In this document: positions 1-6,184 of the stretch, in pieces
Layout of the letters: each line of letters opens with the position of its first letter
Numbering within the stretch: the first letter of the stretch is position 1
Source of the DNA: Komagataeibacter kakiaceti JCM 25156
GTDB taxonomy: Bacteria; Pseudomonadota; Alphaproteobacteria; Acetobacterales; Acetobacteraceae
Direction of reading: 5' to 3'
Assembly: GCF_000613305.1 (NCBI RefSeq)
Contig: NZ_BAIO01000069.1
Location: 1 to 8,870 of the forward strand
Length of the DNA: 8,870 nt
The notes under the pieces: model-generated
What the model was told of the DNA's origin: nothing
Seen by the model: only the letters and a program-made list of their open reading frames with translations
Database searches by the model: none
Made by a program: the position numbers and the translations under genes

Positions 1-178
1 TAAGGGCCAGTTCCGGCGGCAGCACGGTCACGACCCGCCGGTCGCCCTTGGGCATATGTTCGGGGGCCGTGGCCATGAACAGGTCCATCACCACAATGGA
101 ATCCTGTGCGGCTTCCGCCCCACAACTGACCGTGGGGTAGACGACAACCCGGCCGGTCGCGTCACGTTCCTCATTCAT
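1..178 (-). CDS. Unrecognised small protein, C-terminus cut by the window edge
   Basis: An open frame starts at ATG (176-178) and runs off the left edge; 59 residues are visible, beginning MNEERDATGRVVVYPTV. I recognise no family. The visible part is a mixed, soluble-looking sequence with alternating hydrophobic residues (VVVYPTV, SIVVMDLFMA, RRVVTVLPPEL) suggesting beta strands, and no signal peptide or membrane segment. It is the last visible gene of a minus-strand set of three, starting 23 bases after the stop of the previous gene, so co-transcription is likely. The Shine-Dalgarno sequence is weak (AAGG about ten bases before the start). Codon choice is GC-rich like the other genes here. 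The function cannot be stated from this fragment. Confidence 0.6.
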   Translation of the reverse strand, partial: MNEERDATGRVVVYPTVSCGAEAAQDSIVVMDLFMATAPEHMPKGDRRVVTVLPPELAL

Positions 179-201
179 GGGAAAATACCTTGTCTGTTGG
201 C

Positions 202-360
202 TTACGGGCGCTTGGGGGTGGGGCGTGTCTGTTCACGCCGCAAGTCCAGCCTCAGTTCCTGGATGGTCTTGCGGGCAATGGCCAGTTCGTCACGCACGCG
301 GGCCAGCTCCGCCTTGAGTGCGACGATTTCTGCCCGCAGGGCGGGAGGATGATCAGCCAT
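202..360 (-). CDS. Very small coiled-coil-like protein (52 aa), unknown function
   Basis: ATG at 358-360, TAA at 202-204. The 52-residue product begins MADHPPALRAEIVALKAELA and continues with a heptad-like run of Leu, Ile and Ala among Glu, Arg and Lys to about residue 40, then a basic, proline-rich tail (PTPKRP). That pattern predicts one amphipathic helix or short coiled coil, so a dimerising or adaptor-type protein is possible, but this is inference. An AAAGGG motif lies upstream of the start. It sits 20 bases after the stop of the upstream 94-residue gene and 23 before the next start, which supports a three-gene operon. No named family is recognised. Confidence 0.6.
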   Translation of the reverse strand: MADHPPALRAEIVALKAELARVRDELAIARKTIQELRLDLRREQTRPTPKRP

Positions 361-380
361 TGGCAGCCCTTTCTTCGTTA

Positions 381-665
381 TCAGGAGGTTTTGGGGGCGG
401 ATGCGAAACGTGAACGCACCTGTTCAAACAGGGTTCGGGCCGCCATGTCCTTCGTATCGGTATGTTCGATATGATGGCGCATGCGGGCCGCGATCACATC
501 GGCCTCCACAACGCCCGCATCCACCAGCATCTGCATGAGATCCATGACCACAAGCTGCTGGGCCGCAATCATCCTGACCACCGGCATGACCTTGGCCTGC
601 GCCGCATCGCCCGCCGCCTGCGCAAGGGCCTTGCGCAACTGGTCCGTCATGGCCTGATCGTTCAT
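381..665 (-). CDS. Unrecognised 94-aa helical protein, first gene of a three-gene operon
   Basis: The frame is open further upstream, to about 809, but I place the start at ATG 663-665 (MNDQAMTDQLRKALAQAAGD). A GGAG motif lies about 11 bases before it, and the longer N-terminus looks non-coding (Cys- and Gly-rich, and it runs under the arfB start). The 94-residue product is predicted almost entirely helical: an Ala/Gln-rich start, a Met/Val/Leu-rich middle (about residues 28-48), and a polar C-terminal half with several His and Arg. There is no signal peptide, and no catalytic or metal-binding motif that I can name. It is divergent from arfB and leads the two smaller genes to its left. Function unknown. 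Confidence 0.65.
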   Translation of the reverse strand: MNDQAMTDQLRKALAQAAGDAAQAKVMPVVRMIAAQQLVVMDLMQMLVDAGVVEADVIAARMRHHIEHTDTKDMAARTLFEQVRSRFASAPKTS

Positions 666-733
666 GATTGTCACAACTCCGCTCTTGTCATCATCGGGCA
701 GGCATGGTGATAGCAAACAGCCCACGCAGCAAT

Positions 734-752
734 GCCGCCCATGCAGGGCGGC
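734..752. repeat. Perfect 7-bp inverted repeat between divergent genes
   Basis: GCCGCCC (734-740) and GGGCGGC (746-752) are perfect reverse complements around a 5-base spacer. The element lies in the 134-base gap between the unknown minus-strand operon and arfB. It is not followed by a T-run on either strand, so it is not a standard terminator. It could be an operator or a leader hairpin for either gene. Confidence 0.4.
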
Positions 753-799
753 CCATCCGTTCACGATGTAACGCCCCCCGCGCAGGACCGTAAACCGCC

Positions 800-1206
800 A
801 TGTCTCCACCCACCATCCGGATGATGAATTACATGTGACCTACATTCTGGCATCCGGGCCGGGCGGGCAGAACGTCAACAAGGTCGCGACCGCGGCACAG
901 TTGCGCTTTGACGCCCGCAATTCCCCCTCCCTCCCGCACCGCATAAAACAGAAGCTGGTGGAGATAGCGGGCAGCCGGATGACGGGGGATGGCGTGATCG
1001 TGCTGACGGCCCGGCGCTTTCGCAGCCAGATCCGCAACCGGGAGGACGCGGTGGCCCGCCTGCACGACATGATCGCGCAGGCCAGCACCGTACAGACCTA
1101 TCGTGTGCCCACCCGCCCCTCACGCGGGCAGCGCAGGCGGCGGATGGAAAACAAGCAGCACCGCAGCCGCGTCAAACAGGGCCGCAGCAATCGTTACACT
1201 GACTGA
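800..1206 (+). CDS. arfB: Peptidyl-tRNA hydrolase ArfB, stalled-ribosome rescue (frameshifted at the 5' end as written)
   Basis: ArfB (YaeJ) enters ribosomes stalled on mRNAs without a stop codon and hydrolyses the peptidyl-tRNA. The catalytic GGQ is plain in ASGPGGQNVNKVATAAQLRF, as is the DGVIVLTARRFRSQ segment. The C-terminal tail is very basic (PTRPSRGQRRRRMENKQHRS), as expected for the part that enters the mRNA channel. The intact frame has only a GTG at 835 as start, but in-frame codons before it (from 817) read PDDELH and match the family's PDxELxxT strand. The neighbouring frame from ATG 800 reads MSPPTI. One extra C near 815-818 joins them into MSPPTIPDDELHVTY, about 135 residues, close to the 140 of E. 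coli ArfB, with GGQ at about 22-24. I therefore annotate from 800 with a one-base deletion, probably a sequencing error. Confidence 0.85.
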
Positions 1207-1219
1207 GCGGCGCGTCCGT

Positions 1220-1951
1220 TCAGGCCGCGACCTGCTTCTGTTCCGTCATGATGCGCCGCAGCAGCGGCACGAATTCCGACAGGTGGGCGATACGGAAAAG
1301 CCCCGGCCATTGCGGCGCGGGCTGGGCCGGATCACGCAGCAGCACGCAGGCCATACCCGCCAGGCGGGCGGCTTCCACGCCGGCATCGGAATCTTCCAGC
1401 ACGATGCAGTTGCCGGGCGGGATGTTGTCCTGCTCCGCGGCATACAGGTACAGATCGGGCCGGGGCTTGGGCATGTCCAGATCGCGACCGGAATGGATGC
1501 GGTCTTCCTCCAGCAACTGGTCGAGGCCCGTGCTGCTGAATTTGGCGTCCATCTCCGCCATGGATGAGTTGGAGCCGATCCGCACCGGCAGGCCCAGCGC
1601 CAACGTGGCCTGAAGCATGTCTTCCGCGCCATCAACGGTCTGGGCATCGGTTTTCATCATGGTCACGATGCGGTTCTGCACGATCATATCCCAGTTATCG
1701 GGCAGTTCCCGGCCACTTTCACGGGCGATACGATCACGAATCTTGGCCAGTTCACCACCGGTGAACAGTTTGTTTGCCTGCGCGTCCGTAATGTTCCAGC
1801 CATATTTCCGCGCTTCCTGCGCCATGATGCAGGTGGACAGGTATTCCCCATCGACCAGAACGCCATCACAATCGAAAATAACCATGCGTAATTTCCCGTC
1901 GGGGCGCACGGCCGCAGGCAGTTGATTATCGGATTTGCTGTGTAAATTCAA
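1220..1951 (-). CDS. HAD-superfamily hydrolase (subfamily IA, phosphatase or beta-phosphoglucomutase-like)
   Basis: A cytosolic Rossmann-fold HAD protein of 243 residues. All four motifs are visible: FDCDGVLVD (nucleophile Asp27, acid/base Asp29), GSNSS at 126-130 (motif II Ser), Lys162 in MPKPRPDLYLYAA (motif III), and VLEDSDAG at 184-191 (motif IV acids). The helical insert after motif I (about 35-105) is the C1 cap of the IA group, which contains phosphoglycolate and sugar-phosphate phosphatases and beta-phosphoglucomutases. The substrate cannot be told from sequence. The start given is TTG at 1949-1951, with AGGTAGGG upstream. An ATG at residue 23 (1883-1885) would begin almost on motif I and is less likely; a GTG at 1907-1909 is also possible. 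The gene ends 13 bases from the arfB stop (convergent), and an AT-rich block lies just upstream. Confidence 0.85.
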   Translation of the reverse strand: MNLHSKSDNQLPAAVRPDGKLRMVIFDCDGVLVDGEYLSTCIMAQEARKYGWNITDAQANKLFTGGELAKIRDRIARESGRELPDNWDMIVQNRIVTMMKTDAQTVDGAEDMLQATLALGLPVRIGSNSSMAEMDAKFSSTGLDQLLEEDRIHSGRDLDMPKPRPDLYLYAAEQDNIPPGNCIVLEDSDAGVEAARLAGMACVLLRDPAQPAPQWPGLFRIAHLSEFVPLLRRIMTEQKQVAA

Positions 1952-2450
1952 AGTTCAGACCCTACCTTTCATGCACTTCCTACGCGCTGAACCACAAAAC
2001 ATATGGCGCCAGAAGTCATGCATTATAGATATGGGATGATTTTTGATATTGGAAGGATAAATTTTACAAATTTTTGCGCATCAGTAAATAAAAATATTTT
2101 TTGATTATTTATGATATTTTATCATTTATTTAAATTTTTATTCACAATAAATGTCTGAAATTAACCATTTTTATTTTTTTGATTACACATATTATCCATA
2201 TACTATTGAAAAATACTCATGTATTCGCCATATTCTGGCCATCATGTGTTCATGAACCGGACGGGAAAGGTCCGCTCCCTCCGGCCACGGGCGGCAGGGC
2301 CATGAAAGCAGAAACGGGAGTGGAACCAGCCTTCACGTGCCAGTCAGTAACCATGCCCCCTGCGGATGGTTGCCCGCATTCAATCTATGGAAATCCGTGC
2401 AGAGGTTGCCTGAAGCAGGCAATGCACTAAATGCCTGTAATCATGACAAA
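1952..2450. other. Gene-free stretch with an extremely AT-rich block (about 1990-2240)
   Basis: No convincing gene lies between the HAD start and the phoU end. About 1990-2240 is overwhelmingly A/T, with many A- and T-tracts, against a GC-rich surrounding. It must contain the HAD promoter (minus strand), and the phased A/T runs suggest curved or easily melted DNA. From about 2240 to 2450 composition returns to GC-rich. Short open frames there show no ribosome-binding site or recognisable product. A decayed gene or an old insertion site is possible but not shown. Confidence 0.5.
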
Positions 2451-2534
2451 TTTTCTGGTGAAGCTTTTTTCAAACAGCTTCAGGGAACGCCGCCTTTTGG
2501 AAAAAGGCGGCGCCCGGAAACCTGTGTTTTTCAG
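2451..2534 (+). repeat. Palindromic dispersed repeat, copy 1 (two hairpins)
   Basis: The unit contains TGGTGAAGCTTTTTTCAAA, then an AGCTTC return arm, then CGCCGCCTTTT (2488-2498) facing AAAAGGCGGCG (2502-2512) across a 3-base loop. A related unit lies inverted at 6460-6546, with TGGTGAAGCTTTTTTCAAA identical and the remainder clearly alignable. From memory, such GAAGCTTTTTTC plus GCCGCC-type elements are scattered between genes in Komagataeibacter; I could not check this. It is not a transposase-bearing element. Confidence 0.75.
2488..2512 (-). terminator. Probable terminator of the pstCAB-phoU operon
   Basis: An 11-bp perfect stem (CGCCGCCTTTT with AAAAGGCGGCG, loop GGA) begins 25 bases beyond the phoU stop, in the direction of pst transcription. 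A second, weaker stem (GAAGCT 2460-2465 with AGCTTC 2476-2481) follows. The A/T half of the stem gives T-runs on both strands, so it could work in either direction. It forms part of the dispersed palindromic repeat. Confidence 0.5.
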
Positions 2535-2537
2535 CAA

Positions 2538-3232
2538 TCAGTCAAATGTTTTCCCGCGCGGCCGCACGATGGGCAGAATGTTCCCGGTTACGGCGTAATA
2601 CACACGCTCCGATATATTCGTGGCGTGATCGCCAATGCGTTCAAGATTCTTGGCGATGAACAGCAGATGGGCGCAGGGGCCGATGTTGCGCGGGTCTTCC
2701 ATCATATATGTCACCAGTTCACGGAACATGGAGACATACAGTTCATCCACCGCCGTATCCGAATGCCAGACAAGGCGCGCCAGTTCCGGATCCCGCTGGT
2801 CCATCGCATCGATGTGCGCCGCAGGTTTTCCTGCACCAGCCGCCCCATGCTGTGCAGTCCCGTCAGGGAAATGGGGCAGGACAGCAGTTCGTTACGCATG
2901 GCCCGGCGCGCGATGCTGGCCGCGCAGTCCCCGATGCGTTCCAGATCGCCCGAAATCTTCAGCGCCACCACCACCTCACGCAGGTCGCCCGCCATGGGCG
3001 CGCGCAGGGCCAGCAGGCGGATGACCAGCGCCTCGGTCTCGCGTTCCAGTTCATCGACCTGCGGGTCCATTTCGGGCGCGTCCAGGGCCGCGACCTCATC
3101 ATGTTCGACCACGGCGGTAAGGGCCTGCGCCACCTGCCGCTCCACCAGCCCCCCCATCTTGTTTACAAGCGAGCGTAAGTGTTCCAGTTCCTGGTCATAG
3201 CTCTGGACCGTATGTACGGATTCTTGGGGCAT
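2538..3232 (-). CDS. phoU: Phosphate-transport regulator PhoU (frameshifted as written)
   Basis: PhoU is a cytosolic helical-bundle protein that links the Pst transporter to the PhoR sensor kinase and holds the Pho regulon off when phosphate is plentiful. Both of its repeated metal-binding motifs are present: DLERIGDCAASIARR (about residues 97-110) and NLERIGDHATNISER (about 196-210). The frame from ATG 3232 breaks after LVQENLRR, and the rest continues in another frame as MDQRDPELARLVWHSD to TGA at 2538. One G restored near 2813-2815 turns the junction into RRTIDAMDQRDPEL and gives 231 residues, against about 241 in E. coli. AGGGA precedes the start closely. The gene is 17 bases after pstB and last in the operon. 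Identity is secure; the break is probably a base-calling error. Confidence 0.9.
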
Positions 3233-3249
3233 CGTCCCTGCTTTCGCTT

Positions 3250-4046
3250 TCAGCCGAAGCGGCCGGTAATATAATCCTGGGTGCGTTTGGCCTGCGGGGC
3301 GGTGAACATCCTGTCGGCCGTGTCCACTTCCACCAGTTCACCCATGTAGAAAAACGCCACACGGTCCGCGCATCGCGCCGCCTGCTGCAGGTTATGCGTC
3401 ACGATGGCGATGGAGAATTCCTGCTTCAGCTCATCCAGCAGTTCCTCGATCCGGGCAGTGGAAATCGGGTCCAGCGCGCTGGTCGGTTCGTCCAGCAGGA
3501 TGATTTCGGGGCGCGTCGCAATGGTGCGCGCGATGCACAGGCGCTGCTGCTGCCCGCCCGACATGGCGGCCGCGGATGCGTTGAGCCGGTCCTTGACTTC
3601 GTTCCACAGCGCCACGCGCCGCAGCACGCCTTCCACGCGCTGGTCCATGTCCGTGCGCGACAGGCGTTCATGCAGCCGCACGCCAAAGGCGATGTTGTCG
3701 TATATGGACATGGGAAATGGCGTGGGTTTCTGGAACACCATGCCAATGCGCGAGCGCAGCACGTTCACGTCCAGCCCCGCGGAGAGGATGTTGCGGCCGT
3801 CAAACAGCACCTCCCCCGTCGCGCGCTGGCCGGGGTAGAGGTCGTACATGCGGTTGAGGATACGCAGCAGCGTTGACTTGCCACAGCCTGACGGGCCGAT
3901 CATGCCCGTGACCTGACGCGCGGGGAAATCCAGCGATATGCCTTGAGGGCATGGTTGCTGCCGTACCAGAAGTCCAGATTGCGGATGGTCAGTGCCGGCA
4001 CGGTCCTGTCGCGGCCTGTCGTGTCATCCATGATGATTTTGTTCAT
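3250..4046 (-). CDS. pstB: Phosphate ABC transporter ATP-binding protein PstB (frameshifted as written)
   Basis: PstB hydrolyses ATP on the cytoplasmic face of PstC/PstA to drive phosphate import. All ABC motifs are visible (restored numbering): Walker [10 protein letters not shown] at 51-59, Q-loop VFQKPTPFP around Gln106, signature SGGQQQR from 163, Walker [12 protein letters not shown] with Asp186-Glu187, and H-loop His218 in VTHNLQQA. The start ATG at 4044-4046 overlaps the pstA stop as ATGA, a usual sign of translational coupling; ATG 4031 is an alternative. The frame breaks after SNHALK: as written it reads AYRWISPRV, whereas adding one C on the plus strand at 3941-3942 gives [16 protein letters not shown], a normal PstB N-terminus, and a 265-residue protein (E. 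coli 257). The deletion removes the ATP-binding domain from the natural start, so if real it would destroy the transporter. Confidence 0.92.
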
Positions 4047-4942
4047 TGTTGTGCGGATCCATTGCGCGTGAGCCACCAGCGGGCGAGGATGTTCGTCGCA
4101 AGCACCGCGACGGTAATCAGCAGTGCCCCGGTCCATGCCATCTGCACCCAGTCATCATAGGCCGAACCGGCGTACTGGTAGATCGTGACCGGCAGGCTGG
4201 CCATGGGGGCGTTGAGGTTGGTGGACCAGTTCAGGTTGCCAAGGGAAGTGAAAAGCAGGGGCGCCGTCTCACCCGATATGCGGGCCAGCGCCAGCAGGAT
4301 GCCGGTCATGATACCGCCGCGCGCCGAACGCAGGCACACACTCAGGATCACCCGCCACCCCGGCGCGCCCAGCGCATAGGCCGCTTCCCGCAGGGCGCGC
4401 GGGACGAGGCGCAGCATGTCCTCCGTCGTGCGGACGACGATGGGAATGAACAGGACCGCCAGCGCCAGCGTGCCCGCCATGCCGGAGAAATGTCCCGCCG
4501 GTTCCACGATGACAAGGTAGATGAACAGACCCACCAGAATGGACGGGACCGACAGCAGCATGTCGGACACGAACCGGACAAGGGCGACAATCCGCCCATC
4601 CTGACCGAATTCCGACAGGTAGATGCCCGCCATCATGCCGATCGGCGTGCCGATCAGGGCGGCAAGGCCGGTCTGTTCGCAACTGCCGATAATGGCGTTG
4701 GCAAGACCACCGCCGGTGCCGGGGGCCGCCGTGCTGTGCATGAAGGTGGGCAGGGACAGGCCCGCCGCCCCCCGTGTCACCAGTGTCCACAGGATTGAAA
4801 ACAGCAGGAACAGCACGACCACCGTGGCCACGTTGCACAACAGGCTGACAAACCGTTCAACCAGCCTGCGCCGCACGGCCTGCGCACCGCCGCGCTGCCA
4901 TCCACTGACATCGCCGGATTGCGACTGGGGGGCTGACATCAT
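4043..4942 (-). CDS. pstA: Phosphate ABC transporter permease PstA
   Basis: This is an inner-membrane permease that pairs with PstC to form the phosphate channel. The 299-residue product has a hydrophilic N-terminus, a first membrane helix at about 33-56, and further helices around 80-108, 127-147, 155-171, 208-222 and 270-287. The cytoplasmic EAA-type loop that docks on PstB is clear (LREAAYALGAPGWR, about 184-197), followed by ARISGETAPLLF, the PstA-type counterpart of the RALGET motif in PstC. E. coli PstA is 296 residues. I start at ATG 4940-4942 because GAGGA lies six to seven bases upstream; a GTG at 4954 in the same frame would overlap the pstC stop and is less likely. The frame is intact. 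Its stop overlaps the pstB start by four bases. Confidence 0.93.
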   Translation of the reverse strand: MMSAPQSQSGDVSGWQRGGAQAVRRRLVERFVSLLCNVATVVVLFLLFSILWTLVTRGAAGLSLPTFMHSTAAPGTGGGLANAIIGSCEQTGLAALIGTPIGMMAGIYLSEFGQDGRIVALVRFVSDMLLSVPSILVGLFIYLVIVEPAGHFSGMAGTLALAVLFIPIVVRTTEDMLRLVPRALREAAYALGAPGWRVILSVCLRSARGGIMTGILLALARISGETAPLLFTSLGNLNWSTNLNAPMASLPVTIYQYAGSAYDDWVQMAWTGALLITVAVLATNILARWWLTRNGSAQQ

Positions 4943-4950
4943 GGATTTCC

Positions 4951-5928
4951 TCACTTCGACGTGCCGCGCTGCAGGAAGATGCGCGAACAGGCCAGGGTAA
5001 TGAATGAAATGATCATCAGGATCGCCCCCAGCGCCAGCAGGGCGGATAACTTCAGGCTACCGGCCGAACTTTCGGGAAATTCCAGCGCGATCAGGGAGGC
5101 AATGGTGTTGCCCGGCGCGAACAGCGACCAGCCAAGGCGGTTGCTGTTGCCGATGACGAAGGTCACGGCCATCGTCTCGCCCAGCGCGCGCCCCGTGCCC
5201 AGCATGATGCCCCCCATGACCGCCTGCCGCGACCATGGCAGGACGACCTGGCGCATCACCTCCCACCGCGTGGCGCCAAGGCCGAAGGCGCTTTCCTTCA
5301 GCACGGCGGGAATGGAAACGAATACATCCGTCATGACCGAACAGATGAACGGCGTGATCATGATGGCGAGGATCAGGCCGCCACTGAGCAGCCCGGTGCC
5401 ATAGGGCGCGCCACGGAACAGCAGGCCGATGCCAGGCACATGGCCAAGGTAATGCGTGGCCACGGGTTCGATGTAATGCGCCATGAACGGCACCACGATG
5501 AAAAACCCCCACATGCCGAATATGATGGAAGGCACGGCGGCCAGAAGCTGCACGGCGGTTTCGATAAACCGCGCCAGTGCCGGCGGGGCCATTTCCACCA
5601 GCCAGAAGGCCACGCCAAAGGCGAACGGCACCGCGAAGACAAGCGCGATGACGGTCGTGACCAGCGTGCCGAAAATGGATGTCGCGGCGCCAAAGTGATC
5701 TGAAATCGGGTTCCATGCCGTGCTGGTGATGAAGCCGGGGCCAAAGACGGAAAATGCCCGCCACCCCCCGCTGACCAGCACGACGACGATCCCCGCCATG
5801 ACAAGCAGGATGAACCACCCGGCCAGACGGGCGATCGTGCCAAAGACGAAATCGCCAAACCGCCCGTGCGTGTTTGTATCCATTGCGGCGCCGTTGCGGG
5901 CCGTCATGGCGGATGGAAGTTCCATCAT
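4951..5928 (-). CDS. pstC: Phosphate ABC transporter permease PstC
   Basis: This is the partner permease of PstA. The 325 residues (E. coli PstC 319) include a first membrane helix at about 35-53, helices near 85-110, 125-148, 180-200 and 235-260, and a last one near 294-315. The EAA-type docking loop reads LKESAFGLGATRWEVMRQV (about 210-228), followed by GRALGETMAVTFVIG (246-260), the signature of this subunit; the Arg and Glu of this stretch are the charged residues implicated in phosphate transport in E. coli. The start is ATG 5926-5928 with AGGA five bases upstream; the next codon is also ATG. The gene is the first of the operon, eight bases before pstA. In many bacteria pstS, the periplasmic binding protein, precedes pstC; here it is absent and the promoter region comes directly before. 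Confidence 0.95.
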   Translation of the reverse strand: MMELPSAMTARNGAAMDTNTHGRFGDFVFGTIARLAGWFILLVMAGIVVVLVSGGWRAFSVFGPGFITSTAWNPISDHFGAATSIFGTLVTTVIALVFAVPFAFGVAFWLVEMAPPALARFIETAVQLLAAVPSIIFGMWGFFIVVPFMAHYIEPVATHYLGHVPGIGLLFRGAPYGTGLLSGGLILAIMITPFICSVMTDVFVSIPAVLKESAFGLGATRWEVMRQVVLPWSRQAVMGGIMLGTGRALGETMAVTFVIGNSNRLGWSLFAPGNTIASLIALEFPESSAGSLKLSALLALGAILMIISFITLACSRIFLQRGTSK

Positions 5929-5987
5929 ATAATTCCTGATGTGTATGACACAACAGTAGCACTAGGCCGCCGCGCCGCACTGTGGCA

Positions 5988-5993
5988 ATAATA
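5988..5993 (-). promoter_or_regulatory. Likely -10 element of the pst operon promoter
   Basis: On the minus strand TATTAT lies 16 bases downstream of the Pho-box-like sequence, the spacing expected when the second half of a Pho box occupies the -35 position. Transcription would start near 5981, giving a leader of roughly 50 bases before pstC. This is a pattern match only. Confidence 0.5.
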
Positions 5994-6009
5994 ACTTCCG
6001 CTGTTTTGT

Positions 6010-6027
6010 ATGAAGTTTTTATGACAC
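6010..6027 (-). promoter_or_regulatory. Pho-box-like PhoB binding site upstream of pstC
   Basis: The minus strand reads GTGTCATAAAAACTTCAT. Against the E. coli Pho box (two CTGTCAT-type 7-mers separated by an A/T-rich 4-mer), 14 of 18 positions agree, with the first half nearly perfect. It is oriented toward pstC and properly placed before a TATTAT -10. This predicts induction by phosphorylated PhoB under phosphate limitation. phoB and phoR are not in the window. Confidence 0.6.
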
Positions 6028-6039
6028 AAGTCACGGCAT

Positions 6040-6071
6040 ACATGTCAGCCCATGTATATTTGCACATGTCA
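6040..6071. repeat. Direct repeat ACATGTCA in the pst/75-aa gene divergent region
   Basis: ACATGTCA occurs at 6040-6047 and 6064-6071, 24 bases apart (about two helical turns on the same face), with another CATGT at 6051-6055 between. The TGTCA cores resemble Pho-box half-sites, but the spacing is not the canonical 11 bases. The second copy overlaps a possible plus-strand -35. It may be an extra operator for PhoB or for another regulator. Confidence 0.4.
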
Positions 6072-6088
6072 TGGAAAGTTCATTTATT
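6060..6088 (+). promoter_or_regulatory. Possible promoter of the divergent 75-aa gene
   Basis: TTGCAC (6060-6065) and TTTATT (6083-6088) with a 17-base spacer form a plausible sigma-70-type promoter reading toward the gene at 6185, with a leader near 90 bases. The -35 overlaps one ACATGTCA repeat. It is weak as a stand-alone match. Confidence 0.35.
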
Positions 6089-6184
6089 TCCGGTTGCAGG
6101 CCGCCATGAACTCCTGCATAGCACCCGCAGCGGGGACGCCGTGCCTGCGCCGCCCCCAAAGGAAAACAGGCAGGAAGCAGCCTT

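Noticed and set aside
660..700. TTGTCAC ... TTGTCAT pair as a Pho box before the left operon
   Set aside because: The half-sites are 17 bases apart rather than 11 and the neighbouring genes have no phosphate link.
666..809. N-terminal extension of the 94-aa minus-strand gene to 809
   Set aside because: The extra 48 residues have non-coding character, overlap the arfB start, and a ribosome-binding site fits ATG 665.
835..1206. Taking arfB as starting at GTG 835
   Set aside because: Family-like residues (PDDELH) continue upstream in the same frame without a start codon, so this is an artefact of a missing base.
2300..2345. Possible tRNA remnant (GGAGTGGAACCAGCC resembles a reversed T-arm)
   Set aside because: The loop does not match a TTCRANY pattern and no acceptor or anticodon stems can be built.
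2179..2430. Plus-strand 83-aa open frame in the gap before phoU
   Set aside because: It begins inside the AT-rich block, has no ribosome-binding site and shows no recognisable sequence.
4046..4798. Long plus-strand open frames opposite pstA, pstB, pstC and phoD
   Set aside because: They are mirror frames of strongly conserved minus-strand genes in GC-rich DNA, with His/Arg/Gln-rich nonsense products.
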